64,000 nt of DNA. Origin: Parabacteroides sp. PFB2-10 (lineage in GTDB: Bacteria; Bacteroidota; Bacteroidia; Bacteroidales; Tannerellaceae). Positions within the stretch are counted from its first letter, which is position 1, and every line of letters begins with the position of its first letter. Below, in pieces: positions 26,560-36,274 of this stretch. The notes under the pieces were generated by a model. That model was not told the DNA's origin, searched no databases, and saw only the letters and a list, made by a program, of their open reading frames with translations. The translations under genes and the position numbers were made by a program. The stretch lies in NCBI RefSeq assembly GCF_029893085.1, contig NZ_JARXWI010000016.1, positions 1 to 64,000 on the forward strand. Reading direction: 5' to 3'.

Positions 26560-27753
26560 ATGAAAAAAGTGTGTCTATCTCTATGTTGTTGTCTTCTATT
26601 CTTTTCTTGCGTAGAGCAGAAACCAAGCGATTCTTTACCGAAAAATGCCATTGTCCTAACGTATGATAAGGCAAAAACAATCGATTTTGACTATTCTTTC
26701 CTGTTCGACTCGGTCGAGATTGTGCTCTTAGATACGCTTCATGATACATTATTAGCAGATTATTTTAATGTAAAATATGCCTTCGATCGCTTTTTTGTGT
26801 CGGATAAGAGCCATCAGTTGTTTGTCTTTGACCGCACCGGTAAGCCTCTTTTGAAGATCGACGGCAGAGGAGCAGGCCCGCAGGAGTATGTCAATTTAAG
26901 AGGATTTGACCTCTCGCTTGAAGATTCGCTTATTTGTTTGTTTACCTATCCTCCGAAATTGATGTGGTATGATCTGAATGGAGAGTTCAAGCATCAAACA
27001 AATGTAGAAAGTCAAGGGTTTGAATTGGCTTTATTCGATGACAATGGGGCGGTTTATGCGAGAAATAGATTAGACAACGGGGAAGCTCAGTTGTTGAACT
27101 ATGTAGATCTTTCAACCGGCAAAACGGAGACAAAAATGCTCGGCTATCCGTTTCTTAATGGCGTATTACTTCCGACCTATCAACGAAGCGAAGCCTTTAC
27201 CCGAACCTCTTCGGGTGAGCTATTGTTTAACGACCCTCTGTCGAATTATATCTATGCGTTAGCGGATGACGGTGTGGAGGTGAAATATGTGTTGGACTTT
27301 GGTAAAAAGAACCCGCCTCAAACAGAGAACATCCCTTTGATGAATACTTCGGAGTCATCCATTGATTATATCCCCAAACACTTTCCGGTGTATGCTTACA
27401 ACAACTGTTGGGAAAACGAACGCTACTTTTTTATCTCTATGAGAATAGATGAACAGAAAGAAGAGAGTTTGTTGTATGACAAACAAGAAAAGCAGCTATA
27501 TGCCGGATACCTTCGGAATAATATGTTCGGAGGAAGTAATTCTTTTAATGTGATGGCTACCGACGAATGGCTATTAACCTATATTCCCCCGGAGCAAGTG
27601 GCAGAGCTTAAGTATTTTCTCGAAAGCCGGGAAACAGAAGTTGCAAAGCAGGGTTCTGTGATGGAATACATCGACAGATTAGATGAATCACATGGAAATC
27701 CGGTCATTTGCCTCTATCATTTTCGCACATCAACCCCGAAAATGTTAAAATAG
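26560..27753 (+). CDS. Six-bladed beta-propeller lipoprotein, fourth paralogue
   Basis: The ATG at 26560 gives a lipoprotein signal MKKVCLSLCCCLLFFSC with Cys 17; 397 residues in all. The family motif reads IDGRGAGPQEYVNLRGFDLS. It is more distant from the three tandem paralogues at 10.2-13.8 kb than they are from each other. Its last residues (KMLK and the TAG stop) are encoded by the edge of the repeat element at 27740-27914, so the original C-terminus may have been replaced when that element arrived. Function unknown. Confidence 0.82.
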   Translation: MKKVCLSLCCCLLFFSCVEQKPSDSLPKNAIVLTYDKAKTIDFDYSFLFDSVEIVLLDTLHDTLLADYFNVKYAFDRFFVSDKSHQLFVFDRTGKPLLKIDGRGAGPQEYVNLRGFDLSLEDSLICLFTYPPKLMWYDLNGEFKHQTNVESQGFELALFDDNGAVYARNRLDNGEAQLLNYVDLSTGKTETKMLGYPFLNGVLLPTYQRSEAFTRTSSGELLFNDPLSNYIYALADDGVEVKYVLDFGKKNPPQTENIPLMNTSESSIDYIPKHFPVYAYNNCWENERYFFISMRIDEQKEESLLYDKQEKQLYAGYLRNNMFGGSNSFNVMATDEWLLTYIPPEQVAELKYFLESRETEVAKQGSVMEYIDRLDESHGNPVICLYHFRTSTPKMLK

Positions 27754-27914
27754 CGATTGTAAGCAAAAAGACCATTTTGCTTATAAATCCATACGTTAAA
27801 AAGTGTTTCTCCCGGGAGTTTGTCTCCGAAGTCCCACTTTTTTGCGCGCAAAGTCCCGCCGAAATTACAAATCGTAAATTGGGGGTTTTGCCGGAAATGG
27901 GCGAATTAACATTA
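27740..27914 (-). repeat. Palindrome-rich 176-bp repeat, copy B
   Basis: This copy is inverted relative to copy A and nearly identical to it. It begins AAATGTTAA inside the end of the beta-propeller gene and ends TTAACATT. The internal stem has TTGTAAGCAAAA and TTTTGCTTATAA arms around a different centre from copies A and C. The CTCCCGGGAG and TTTGCGCGCAAA palindromes are intact. The remainder of the gap to 27994 has only a small hairpin (TAAGC / GCTTA). Confidence 0.85.
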
Positions 27915-27994
27915 GTTCACGTTTTATTAAGCAATATTCGCTTAACGAGTGAAGCGCAGAGCAAGCAGAGATGAAGGCATTTTATATGATAATT

Positions 27995-29221
27995 CTATCC
28001 CTTCTTGATTCGTTGCGGTTTGATATTGGGCAGGAAGATAGCGACAAAACCCAAGAGGGGCATATAGGCACAGAACCGGTAGATGGCTTCGATGCCCTGG
28101 TGGTCGGCCACATAGCCCAGTACGGCAGCAGCAATACCGGCAATGCCGAAAGCCAAGCCAAAGAACAAGCCGGAAATCAACCCTACTTTGGTGGGCAGTA
28201 ACTCCTGGGCATAGACCAGAATGGCCGAGAAGGCCGACGATAAGACAAAGCCGATGATAATGCTCAATACACAGGTCCAGAACAGGTTGGCGTAAGGCAT
28301 CATCAGCGAGAAGGGCGCCGTGCCGAGGATAGAGAACCAGATCACATATTTCCGTCCGAAGCGGTCGCCCACCGGTCCCCCTATAAAGGTGCCTAAAGCC
28401 GAGGCAAAGAGGTAGGCGAAGAGGAAGAGCTGCGAGTGCTGCGTGGTCACATCGAACTTCTCGATCAGGTAGAAGGTATAATAATTGCTTAAGCTGGCGG
28501 TATAGACATACTTCGAGAAGATCAATATCAGGAGTATGCCTAAGGAATAATAGATCTGTTTCTTTCGGAGACGTACCCGATGGATCACCGTTTTCGACAC
28601 CGTTTTCGACTGCATATCGGTGATGCGTCGACGGTTCCATTTCGAGATGGGGCGCTTCGTCAGGATGGAAAATACCGCGATGGCAGCAAATACCAGCATA
28701 TATTCCTGCCCGTAGGGGGCAATAATCAACGCCGCCAACAGCGGTCCAATGGCGCTTCCGAAGTTGCCTCCTACCTGGAAGATCGACTGGGCCAATCCAT
28801 GTCGGCCACCGGAGGCATAATGGGTCAGCCGCGAGGCTTCCGGATGGGTGATGGAAGAGCCTAATCCGACAAAGGCGACGGCAAGGATAACGGCGAAAAT
28901 CGAGTGGGCGACGGCGAGGATCACCAGCCCTGTGGCGGTCGATATGATGGCTAAGGTCAGGTACCATGTCCTGGGTTTCTTATCGAAGAGGACGCCGAAA
29001 ACCGGTTGAAAGACAGAGGCACAGACCTGATATACAAAGGCGATAAGTCCGATCTGTCCGAAGGTAAGTGCCAGGTTGTCGCGAATAACCGGGTAGCTTG
29101 CCGAAACGACCGACTGCAGCATATCGTTTGTTAAATGGGTCAGGCTCAGTGCCAAAAGAACCTTCAAATAGGTTTGAGGATAAGAGGGCGCCGCACGCTC
29201 TACCACTGCTTTACTTTTCAT
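27995..29221 (-). CDS. MFS transporter, fosmidomycin-resistance (Fsr) type
   Basis: The 408-residue, 12-helix permease matches the Fsr branch of the major facilitator superfamily. Supporting segments are LTHLTNDMLQSVVSASYPVI in helix 1, FGVLFDKKPRTWYL for the loop 2-3 signature, HPEASRLTHYASGGRHGLAQ, and the second-half GPVGDRFGRKYVIW. Family members export small drugs or metabolites; no substrate can be assigned. The start at 29221 (MKSKAVV) is preferred to an ATG 63 bases upstream that would overlap bioC. It follows bioC by 16 bp and may belong to the biotin transcript. Confidence 0.85.
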   Translation of the reverse strand: MKSKAVVERAAPSYPQTYLKVLLALSLTHLTNDMLQSVVSASYPVIRDNLALTFGQIGLIAFVYQVCASVFQPVFGVLFDKKPRTWYLTLAIISTATGLVILAVAHSIFAVILAVAFVGLGSSITHPEASRLTHYASGGRHGLAQSIFQVGGNFGSAIGPLLAALIIAPYGQEYMLVFAAIAVFSILTKRPISKWNRRRITDMQSKTVSKTVIHRVRLRKKQIYYSLGILLILIFSKYVYTASLSNYYTFYLIEKFDVTTQHSQLFLFAYLFASALGTFIGGPVGDRFGRKYVIWFSILGTAPFSLMMPYANLFWTCVLSIIIGFVLSSAFSAILVYAQELLPTKVGLISGLFFGLAFGIAGIAAAVLGYVADHQGIEAIYRFCAYMPLLGFVAIFLPNIKPQRIKKG

Positions 29222-29237
29222 GCCGCAAAAGTAGGCT

Positions 29238-30014
29238 TTATTTGGGGGAATAAAAAGGGGGGTAGCTTTTTTGCTCCGCGACAATATAAAGCGGGCGGTA
29301 GGTCAGGGCTACCCCTTCGGGGCAAGAAAAGCGTTCGAGGTATTGATTTGTAAAGCGTTCCAGCTGTTTTCGCGTCCAGGGTGCGGAGTTGGTGGCGGTG
29401 ACTCCTGTATATTTCAAATGCTTCAATACCTCGGTCGGATGCTGAAAGGTCAGTCTGTTTTCCTCTTCCTGCAGGTGGTGTATATGGAAATAGGGCGAAA
29501 GCCACGCCTGCCATTCGGCGAGGGTCGGGTAGGAGAGTCCCTGGCCTGTCAGTTCTCTGATCTCTTGTAGGTTGCCCGGGGCAAAGACATTGCCCAGAAA
29601 GAGGCCTTCGGGTTGCAGTAGGGAGGCAATCCGTTCAATAAACGCAGGCAGGTCTTCAATCCATTGCATAGCTGATGCCGAAGCGATCAGGTCGAATTTG
29701 CCCGGAAAATAAATCCGGGAAGCGTCGCCGGCGAGGAATTTCACCTCTTTCCCTTGCAGCAGGGTGCGGATGCCCGGTTCGCAGTCGGCACAGAGGTCGT
29801 TGATTACCCATTCATCAACTCGGTTATATTGGTGAAGAAGACGGGTGAAATAGCCGCTACCACAGCCTATTTCCAACAGGCGGGGGAATTCTTTCCGGCC
29901 CTGCTTATCCAATAAATGGATCAGGTGGTGGCAGATCTGTTGCTGCACAATGGCATGCCGGTCGTAGGTCGACAGGGCGCGGCTGAAGCGGTGTGCGATG
30001 TGTTGTTGCGTCAT
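29238..30014 (-). CDS. bioC: Malonyl-ACP O-methyltransferase
   Basis: BioC methylates the free carboxyl of malonyl-ACP with S-adenosylmethionine, so that fatty-acid synthesis can build the pimeloyl chain of biotin. The 258-residue protein has a class I methyltransferase fold with SAM motif LLEIGCGSGYFTRLL (about 46-60), an acidic strand end at WVINDLCAD, and the motif FDLIASASAMQWIEDLPAF. The BioC-like C-terminal helical part ends in YRPLYIVAEQK. The start (MTQQHIAHRFSRALSTYDRHA) overlaps the bioG stop by four bases. Confidence 0.92.
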   Translation of the reverse strand: MTQQHIAHRFSRALSTYDRHAIVQQQICHHLIHLLDKQGRKEFPRLLEIGCGSGYFTRLLHQYNRVDEWVINDLCADCEPGIRTLLQGKEVKFLAGDASRIYFPGKFDLIASASAMQWIEDLPAFIERIASLLQPEGLFLGNVFAPGNLQEIRELTGQGLSYPTLAEWQAWLSPYFHIHHLQEEENRLTFQHPTEVLKHLKYTGVTATNSAPWTRKQLERFTNQYLERFSCPEGVALTYRPLYIVAEQKSYPPFYSPK

Positions 30015-30679
30015 AAGGCGAGGATCTCTTTCCAGTGGGTGAACAAATGAAACGGATAATGGCTCCCTTCGATATGGATAACGGGTAGGCGGGGCTGCCA
30101 CCAGGCCTCCTGGTTGCTCGTAGGGAAGATCAGGTCGTGGGAGGAGATTACCGCTTTATGCCAAGGGAAAACCGGGGTACTCCTCTCCTGACTGCCAAAA
30201 AGGATATATAGGGCAGCCAGTTCCTCCCTTACCTCCTCCAATGGGCGGGGTGGCACTGCCTCATACATGGCCAACACCGCGCGGCTTCCACACATACGGC
30301 GGTTGAACCGACGCAGCCCCTCTTCATTTAGATGATCGAGTGTGCCCCGGAAGATCGCTTCCGGGATGCCATAGCTGTCGTGTACCGGGAAAGGGGTGCC
30401 GTTGATCGCGGTAGCCGAAGTGAACGTTATCCCGGAGAATATCCCCCGGGCAAAGAGCTCTTCGACCACTCCAACCCCCATCGACCAGGCAAGGAGGTCG
30501 ATCCTTTCATACCCCGCCAGCTTTCCTTCCCACTGCATATCGCGGTAATCAGACACAATCCATACATCCTGATCCGCTGCTGCCTGTATCGGTTCAAACA
30601 GCCGAGGCGATGCCGACCAACCCGAGAAGAAAAGCAATAGGGAATTGACTCCTTGATTTATCTGTTTGTTGATTTTCAT
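30011..30679 (-). CDS. bioG: Pimeloyl-ACP methyl ester esterase BioG
   Basis: BioG removes the methyl group from pimeloyl-ACP methyl ester, the role BioH plays in E. coli. The 222-residue alpha/beta-hydrolase of the DUF452 family shows LLLFFSGWSASPRLFEPI, the nucleophile Ser 66 in LLAWSMGVG and a likely catalytic His 207 in IEGSHYPFHL. The start at 30679 (MKINKQ) is chosen because an upstream in-frame extension runs through the inverted-repeat element at 30705-30902. The stop overlaps the bioC start (ATGA). Confidence 0.9.
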   Translation of the reverse strand: MKINKQINQGVNSLLLFFSGWSASPRLFEPIQAAADQDVWIVSDYRDMQWEGKLAGYERIDLLAWSMGVGVVEELFARGIFSGITFTSATAINGTPFPVHDSYGIPEAIFRGTLDHLNEEGLRRFNRRMCGSRAVLAMYEAVPPRPLEEVREELAALYILFGSQERSTPVFPWHKAVISSHDLIFPTSNQEAWWQPRLPVIHIEGSHYPFHLFTHWKEILAL

Positions 30680-30704
30680 TTGTTGTCTTTTAATAGTGAA
30701 AATA

Positions 30705-30902
30705 ACTATCTCGGCTCCCCTTCTTAGAAAAGAAGGGGGGGACCATCGCTTGCGATGGTGGGGTAATTTGAATTCTTTATAAATGATTATTCGATACTCA
30801 TCATATAAACGAAAGCTGATATGTATATTATAGATCAAACTACCCCACCGCTGCAAGCAGCGGTCCACCCCCTTCTTTTCTAAGAAGGGGAGCCGAGATA
30901 GT
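30705..30902. repeat. 198-bp inverted-repeat (MITE-like) element within the biotin operon
   Basis: Both ends carry the same inverted sequence, beginning ACTATCTCGGCTCCCCTTCT and running for about 60 bp through TAGAAAAGAAGGGGG and GGTGGGGTA. Each arm also contains a small inner hairpin (CATCGCTTGCGATG-like on the left, GCTGCAAGCAGC on the right). The AT-rich centre codes for nothing. One end lies in the bioF stop codon and the other 25 bp from the bioG start. It has the shape of a non-autonomous mobile element or a long RNA hairpin. Confidence 0.85.
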
Positions 30903-32053
30903 CAATTTCTTAAATCTTTAATAAGCTGTTTCAATTCTTTTACCTCCTCTTCTGTAATCCCCGCCGTCAGCGAGAAGCGGATGCGTGAGGTGCCTGGTGG
31001 CACCGTCGGCGGACGGATGGCTAAGGCGTAATAGCCACCCTCTTGCAGTTGGGAGGCAACCTCAATTGCTACCTGGCTATCACCCAATATATACGGGACG
31101 ATATGGCTTTCGCTGATCTCCCCGCCTACACCAGATAAGGATTCACGCAGGTAGCGGCTGATTGTTGCCAGCTGCTCGCGTTCTTTTTGGAACTCAGGGA
31201 GCTTTTCGAAGATGAACTCGGTCCAGGCAATCTGCAGTGGTGGCAAGGCCGTGCTGAAGATAAGCGGGCGCATGGTGTTCACCAAATAGTCGCGGATCAC
31301 CCGGTCGCACACTAAGTAGGCACCCATCGAGGCCAATGCCTTGCCGAAGGTGCCGACCAATAGGTCGATCTCCGCGATGCAACCGGACTCTTCTGCCACA
31401 CCCAAGCCTGTTTCACCGAAGACACCGACAGCATGTGCCTCGTCGACATACAATAATAGATTCGGATAACGCTTCTTTATCGCTGTCAGGCGGCGCAAGT
31501 CGGCTTTGTCACCATCCATACTGAAAACGCTTTCAGTCACCACGATCACCTGTTCATACGCTGTTGCCTCTTTCGCCAACAGACCTTCTAACTGCTCATA
31601 GTCGTTATGCCGAAAGCGACGAAACGGTGCCCCGCTCAGGCGTATCCCATCGATCAGGCTGGCATGCACCAGTTTGTCGGCTACGATCAATGTCTTTTTG
31701 TCGGCCAGGGCGGGCAGGATACCGATATTCGCATGATAACCGCTGTTGAACAGCAGCGCCGCTTCGCGTTCAAAGCGTTCGGCTAATAATTTCTCCAAGG
31801 AGGAGTAAACGCTGTAGTTGCCTGTCAACAGACGTGACGAGGTAGAAGAAAAAGGATATTCTTTACCCCGTTCCTCCATAAACTCCCCACGCAATTCCTC
31901 CCGGGCAGCCAAGCCCAGGTAATCATTGGAGGAGAGGTTCAGCATACGCTTGCCATCCCGCTCGATATGTTTCCCGTTATGGTGGATATCGGGCAGGCTT
32001 CGCAGGTTACCCGTGGCTTTCAGTTGAGCCAGTTCGTGTTGATAATCTTTCAT
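30902..32053 (-). CDS. bioF: 8-amino-7-oxononanoate synthase
   Basis: BioF condenses pimeloyl-ACP with alanine, the first committed step of ring assembly. The 383-residue PLP enzyme has [44 protein letters not shown] and the PLP lysine Lys 238 in [17 protein letters not shown]. Length is normal. Its start overlaps the bioA stop by four bases, and its TGA stop touches the inverted-repeat element at 30705-30902. Confidence 0.96.
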   Translation of the reverse strand: MKDYQHELAQLKATGNLRSLPDIHHNGKHIERDGKRMLNLSSNDYLGLAAREELRGEFMEERGKEYPFSSTSSRLLTGNYSVYSSLEKLLAERFEREAALLFNSGYHANIGILPALADKKTLIVADKLVHASLIDGIRLSGAPFRRFRHNDYEQLEGLLAKEATAYEQVIVVTESVFSMDGDKADLRRLTAIKKRYPNLLLYVDEAHAVGVFGETGLGVAEESGCIAEIDLLVGTFGKALASMGAYLVCDRVIRDYLVNTMRPLIFSTALPPLQIAWTEFIFEKLPEFQKEREQLATISRYLRESLSGVGGEISESHIVPYILGDSQVAIEVASQLQEGGYYALAIRPPTVPPGTSRIRFSLTAGITEEEVKELKQLIKDLRN

Positions 32054-33339
32054 TTTTCGATTGTTTGTAGGACGCGTAATAATCCTCCGGTCAGGATGGA
32101 TAATTCGTCGGGCGTGATAATAAACGGAGGCATGAGGTAGACCATTCGCCCGAAGGGGCGCACCCAGATGCCTTCCCGTACGAAAAGGCGCTGCATAACG
32201 GCCATATCGACCGGCTCTTTCATCTCCACCACACCGATGGCGCCCAGGACGCGTACCTCAGCTACCGACACGAGGTCGCGGGCAGGGGCTAACTCGTCTA
32301 TCAGTTGTTTCTCTATTCTCTTTACCTTTTCCTGCCAGCCGCTATCTAACAGGAGCGACAGAGAGGCCGAGCCTACGGCACAGGCCAATGGATTGCCCAT
32401 AAAGGTCGGGCCGTGCATAAAGCAACCCGCCTCACCGGAACAGATGGTGTTGGCCACAGCAGTCGTTGTCAGGGTAGCCGAAAGGGTCATATAGCCTCCC
32501 GTCAATGCCTTGCCGATGCACATAATATCGGGCACCACCCCGGCATGTTCCCAGGCAAAGAGCTTGCCTGTCCGCCCGAATCCGGTGGCGATCTCGTCGA
32601 AGATCAGGAGAATATCATATTTATCGCAGAGTTTGCGTGCTTCGATCAGGTATTGAGGCGCGTAGAAATACATACCACCCGCACCTTGTACGATGGGTTC
32701 CAGGATCAATGCGGTGATCTCATCGCCTTTCTCTTCAAACAGCTGCTGCAAGGGACGGATCGCCTCCTCGTTCCACTCCTCCTGGAAACGAACCGAAGGC
32801 TGAGGAACAAAGTAATGAACCGGCAGGTTTCCACCGAAAAGGCCGTGCATGCCGGTGACCGGATCGCATACCGACATGGCATGCCAGGTGTCACCGTGGT
32901 AGCCATTTCGGATGGTGGCCAGCTTCTTTTTCTTGTTTTGTCCGCGCGATTGGCGGTATTGCAATGCCATCTTCAGGGCCACCTCCACGGCAACCGAACC
33001 GCTATCGGCATAAAAGAGTTTGTTTAGTGAAGGAGGCAATAATGGGAGCAATTTCGATGCTAATTCAACAGCCGGCTCATGTGTAAAGCCACCGAACATG
33101 ATATGGCTCATCTTACCCAACTGACGCTCTACGGCAGCGTTCAATACCGGATGGTTATAGCCATGGACGGCTGCCCACCACGACGACATACCATCCACTA
33201 AGCGGGTTCCGTCTTTCAAGGTGATAACTACGCCATCGGCCCGTTCCACCGGGTAGACCGGCAGGGGATCGATGGTCGAGGTATAGGGATGCCAGAGGTG
33301 CTCCCGATCGAAATGTAAGAGTTCTTCGGTCGTCATCAT
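32050..33339 (-). CDS. bioA: Adenosylmethionine-8-amino-7-oxononanoate transaminase
   Basis: BioA transfers an amino group from SAM to 8-amino-7-oxononanoate, giving diaminopelargonate. The roughly 429-residue class III aminotransferase carries [49 protein letters not shown] and the PLP lysine in [15 protein letters not shown]. Two ATG codons (33339 and 33336) overlap the bioB stop; the first forms an ATGA coupling. An upstream TTG in the same frame is not needed. Confidence 0.96.
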   Translation of the reverse strand: MMTTEELLHFDREHLWHPYTSTIDPLPVYPVERADGVVITLKDGTRLVDGMSSWWAAVHGYNHPVLNAAVERQLGKMSHIMFGGFTHEPAVELASKLLPLLPPSLNKLFYADSGSVAVEVALKMALQYRQSRGQNKKKKLATIRNGYHGDTWHAMSVCDPVTGMHGLFGGNLPVHYFVPQPSVRFQEEWNEEAIRPLQQLFEEKGDEITALILEPIVQGAGGMYFYAPQYLIEARKLCDKYDILLIFDEIATGFGRTGKLFAWEHAGVVPDIMCIGKALTGGYMTLSATLTTTAVANTICSGEAGCFMHGPTFMGNPLACAVGSASLSLLLDSGWQEKVKRIEKQLIDELAPARDLVSVAEVRVLGAIGVVEMKEPVDMAVMQRLFVREGIWVRPFGRMVYLMPPFIITPDELSILTGGLLRVLQTIEK

Positions 33340-34316
33340 CCTTTCCAATCGGTGTTTTCGGTGAGTGAATAGTCCATGGCGGCGAATAAGCGCTTATCCT
33401 CCTCCGCCCGGCTGCCGAGCGTCGTCAGCAGGTCGCCGGTAATGGCGGCATTCACGCCAATGTAGAGGGCTTTTTGTTGCACTTCCGGCGACAATAAAGC
33501 CCGTCCGCCCGAGAAGCGCAGGTAGGCTTCGGGGTTGATAAAGCGGAAAAGGGCAATGGTGGTCAGGATCTCCTCCTCGCTGAGCGGTGGCGTATCGGCC
33601 AATGGCGTACCGGGAATGGGCTGCAGGAGGTTGAGCGGAATGGAATGTACCGAAGCGTTTCGCAGGAAGAGTGCCATCTCGATCCGTTGCTCCATCGTCT
33701 CACCCATGCCGATAATACCGCCCGAACAGATGCGGAAACCTATTTCGCGTGCTGCCTGGATGGTACGCATCTTGTCTTCGATCGTGTGCGTGGTGCATAA
33801 GGTGCCGAAGTAGGAAGGTGCCGTTTCGATATTGCAATGGTAGTTTTCCACACCGCTATCGAACAGGATCTGTAACTCTTCCTTCTCCAGAAGGCCCATC
33901 GATGCGCAACATTTAATATCAGAGGCACTGCGGATGGCCCGTACGGTCGTAGCCAGGGCGTTTACCTCCCGGCGCGATAAGCGTTTGCCGCTGGTGACCA
34001 GTCCGAAACGTCCGATGCCCTGTCGGCGGTTATAGACTGCCTGCTGCACACATTCCTCTGTGGGAAGAAGGGGGTAGCAGGTCACTTTCGTCGCATGATG
34101 CCCCGACTGGGCGCACCATTTACAATCCTCACTGCAATTGCCGCTTTTGGCGTTTACGATCGAGCAGGTGTCGAACCGGTTGCCCATCATGGAGCGGGTA
34201 ATCACATGCGCTGCTTCGTAGAGCGCCTCTTTGTCAGGCGATGTCGCCAATGCCATGGCCTGTTCGGGTGAGAGCGTCTCGCCATGCAAGACGAGTTGTT
34301 TACAGGTTTCTATCAT
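33336..34316 (-). CDS. bioB: Biotin synthase
   Basis: BioB is the radical-SAM enzyme that inserts sulfur into dethiobiotin. The 326-residue protein carries the SAM cluster motif [13 protein letters not shown] (Cys 61, 65, 68), [13 protein letters not shown], and the conserved [11 protein letters not shown] and [13 protein letters not shown] segments. It is the first gene of the operon bioB-bioA-bioF-bioG-bioC. No bioD (dethiobiotin synthetase) gene is present in this block, so that step must be encoded elsewhere. Confidence 0.97.
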   Translation of the reverse strand: MIETCKQLVLHGETLSPEQAMALATSPDKEALYEAAHVITRSMMGNRFDTCSIVNAKSGNCSEDCKWCAQSGHHATKVTCYPLLPTEECVQQAVYNRRQGIGRFGLVTSGKRLSRREVNALATTVRAIRSASDIKCCASMGLLEKEELQILFDSGVENYHCNIETAPSYFGTLCTTHTIEDKMRTIQAAREIGFRICSGGIIGMGETMEQRIEMALFLRNASVHSIPLNLLQPIPGTPLADTPPLSEEEILTTIALFRFINPEAYLRFSGGRALLSPEVQQKALYIGVNAAITGDLLTTLGSRAEEDKRLFAAMDYSLTENTDWKG

Positions 34317-34321
34317 ATTTG

Positions 34322-34714
34322 TTACATGAAAAAAGCGGAGAAGTTCCCTATAAGGATCTTCTCCGCTTTCTTATTATTAATTGAAAACGAATCAAATGAA
34401 ATGATCGATGAAACAGCTATCGGCTGAACCGCCGGCTTTCCAATCAACCAAAGAAGTAATTCCTGCCAGAGAAACTCCGGGCTATCGGTTCCTTCCTGGT
34501 TATTCTCTTCCGCAACTCCTATCGAAGCGGATATTTCTGTAAGGAGCGTATGCAGACAGCCTTGCTTCACTTGCAAGCGATCCGCCAGCCGTGAAGCCAG
34601 CCTGCCGATATTCACCGTATGGTGCAGGCTAACAAAAGCAGCATACCCCTTCCGGCTCCATCGTCTGAAGCGGAGTGCGTGATGCGCGGAAGGTGTATAT
34701 TGCTTTTGCTGCAT
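34322..34714 (-). CDS. Small conserved-looking protein, unknown function
   Basis: The 130 residues start [19 protein letters not shown] and continue [21 protein letters not shown] recall short Bacteroidales proteins with this basic, Arg/Trp-rich start, but no function is assigned to them. There is no signal peptide or clear domain. The last 20 codons run through a perfect terminator hairpin (34332-34371), which is odd for a coding end and suggests that an original stop has been lost. It lies 11 bp after the POT transporter gene and 5 bp before bioB. Confidence 0.55.
   Translation of the reverse strand: MQQKQYTPSAHHALRFRRWSRKGYAAFVSLHHTVNIGRLASRLADRLQVKQGCLHTLLTEISASIGVAEENNQEGTDSPEFLWQELLLWLIGKPAVQPIAVSSIISFDSFSINNKKAEKILIGNFSAFFM
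34332..34371. terminator. Terminator hairpin upstream of the bio operon
   Basis: AAGCGGAGAAG and CTTCTCCGCTT pair perfectly across an 18-nt centre, with T-runs on both sides so it could work on either strand. On the minus strand it would stop transcripts from the POT transporter and small gene before bioB. Confidence 0.8.
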
Positions 34715-34725
34715 ATTGTTTCGTT

Positions 34726-36246
34726 TTATTTCGCTACTCTTTCAAGCCATTTCAGCATGCCGAGCATCATAAACATAGAGATGAGGCAAGCGGCCACGAA
34801 GATACACCAGGTAGCCCAAACAGGAATAGAGTTGTAGAAGATAACGCCGATGAAGAGCAACTGGTTACCCAAAGCGGTAGCCGAGAGCCATCCTCCCTGC
34901 ATGATTCCCTGGTATTTGGGAGGAGCCACTTTGGAAACGAACGCGATACCCAGCGGGCTGATAAAGAGTTCAGCGATGGTCAGGATCAGGTAGGTGCCGA
35001 TCAACAACCAGGGAGTTACACGCATAGAATCATCTAAGCCACCCATAGCCGTTCTGGTAGCCGCGTCGGGCAAACCAACAGAACCCAATGCCATCACGGC
35101 AAATGCCAAGGCTGCAATACCCATACCGATCGCGATTTTCTTAGGAGTAGATATATCGATGCCACGGGCTTTAAACCAACCGAACAATCCCATCACTACC
35201 GGAGTAAGGAATACCACGAAGAAAGGATTGAATGTTTGGAATACCTCCGCGCCTTCGAGGGTCGTGAAGCCCAGGTTGATCTTTATCAGGCGGGTATATT
35301 CGTCGGCAAAGAGTGTCAGGGTCTGTCCGTTCTGGTGGAAAGAGAACCAGAAGAAGATAACAACAGCGAATACAGCAAACAGGGCGTAGATGCGTTGTCT
35401 TACCTCTTTCACATCCATCTCAACGACAGCAGCCGATTGTTGCGTTGCTGTTTTCATGCCTGGATCAGGCAATTTGTTTTTATTGTTGAGGAAGATCACT
35501 ACTGAGATCAGCATAGCAATGATGGCAATACCGAAAGAGTAGTGGTAGCCTGTCATAAATACATTTAGGTATTCGTGGGCAAAAGCCATCAGGTCGCCTG
35601 ATACGTGTCCTGCTTCGGCAGCCAGTTCGCTAAAACGGGCAGAGGCTTCTGCTGTGATATCGCCGCTGATAAACTGGTTACATAATTTGGGCAGGTCGGC
35701 ATTGAAGCTGAAACCGTTGCTTTGTACATACCAGTTACGCAGACCAACAGCCATCAGCGGAGCAAACATAGCACCGATATTGATAAACATATAGAAAATC
35801 TGGAAGCCTGTCTCGCGCTTATCGGCATATTCCGGGTTGTCATACAATTGTCCGACAACGGCCTGCAGGTTGCCTTTGAAGAGTCCGTTACCAAACGCGA
35901 TCGCCAACAGTCCGAAGCAGGTGATCGTCAGGATCAACGGCATATTCTCTACCGGAGTAGGCGTCGGAATGGCCAGTAAGAGATAACCGACCGACATCAG
36001 TATGAGTCCGCTAAGGATAGTTGATTTGTACTTTTTCGTTTTGTCGGCAATAAGCCCGCCTACCAGCGCTAAGACGTAGATCAAAGCATAGAAGACAGAG
36101 TAAATAATGGAACCTTCCGCGCCCGTAAACCCGAATTTATTATTCAGGAAAAGCAACAGGATGGCCATCATAATGTAGAACCCGAAGCGTTCGCCCATAT
36201 TGGAAAGAGCCGCTCCGATTAAACCTTTGGGATGATTTTTGAACAT
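34726..36246 (-). CDS. POT-family peptide transporter
   Basis: This 506-residue proton-coupled oligopeptide transporter (PTR2/DtpT type) has about 14 hydrophobic helices. The N-terminal signature reads SNMGERFGFYIMMAILLLFL (the usual ExxERFxYY with Asn in the first position). GLIADKTKKYKSTILSGLIL and FQIFYMFINIGAMFAPLMAV are the other POT hallmarks. A cytoplasmic loop lies at about 265-295. It imports di- and tripeptides with protons. It is 28 bp from the DUF4831 gene and in the same direction. Confidence 0.93.
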   Translation of the reverse strand: MFKNHPKGLIGAALSNMGERFGFYIMMAILLLFLNNKFGFTGAEGSIIYSVFYALIYVLALVGGLIADKTKKYKSTILSGLILMSVGYLLLAIPTPTPVENMPLILTITCFGLLAIAFGNGLFKGNLQAVVGQLYDNPEYADKRETGFQIFYMFINIGAMFAPLMAVGLRNWYVQSNGFSFNADLPKLCNQFISGDITAEASARFSELAAEAGHVSGDLMAFAHEYLNVFMTGYHYSFGIAIIAMLISVVIFLNNKNKLPDPGMKTATQQSAAVVEMDVKEVRQRIYALFAVFAVVIFFWFSFHQNGQTLTLFADEYTRLIKINLGFTTLEGAEVFQTFNPFFVVFLTPVVMGLFGWFKARGIDISTPKKIAIGMGIAALAFAVMALGSVGLPDAATRTAMGGLDDSMRVTPWLLIGTYLILTIAELFISPLGIAFVSKVAPPKYQGIMQGGWLSATALGNQLLFIGVIFYNSIPVWATWCIFVAACLISMFMMLGMLKWLERVAK

Positions 36247-36274
36247 GTGTTTTAAGTATTAAATTAGTATTTAG

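Noticed and set aside
27942-28967. 341-codon minus-strand frame
   Set aside because: It overlaps the MFS transporter gene on the same strand in another frame; its Arg/His/Pro-rich product has no family resemblance.
30680-30868. N-terminal extension of bioG
   Set aside because: It is translated from the inverted-repeat element and precedes the normal alpha/beta-hydrolase start.
34332-34371. Riboswitch for the biotin operon
   Set aside because: The structure is a plain terminator hairpin; no known biotin-sensing RNA exists to compare and no ligand pocket is visible.
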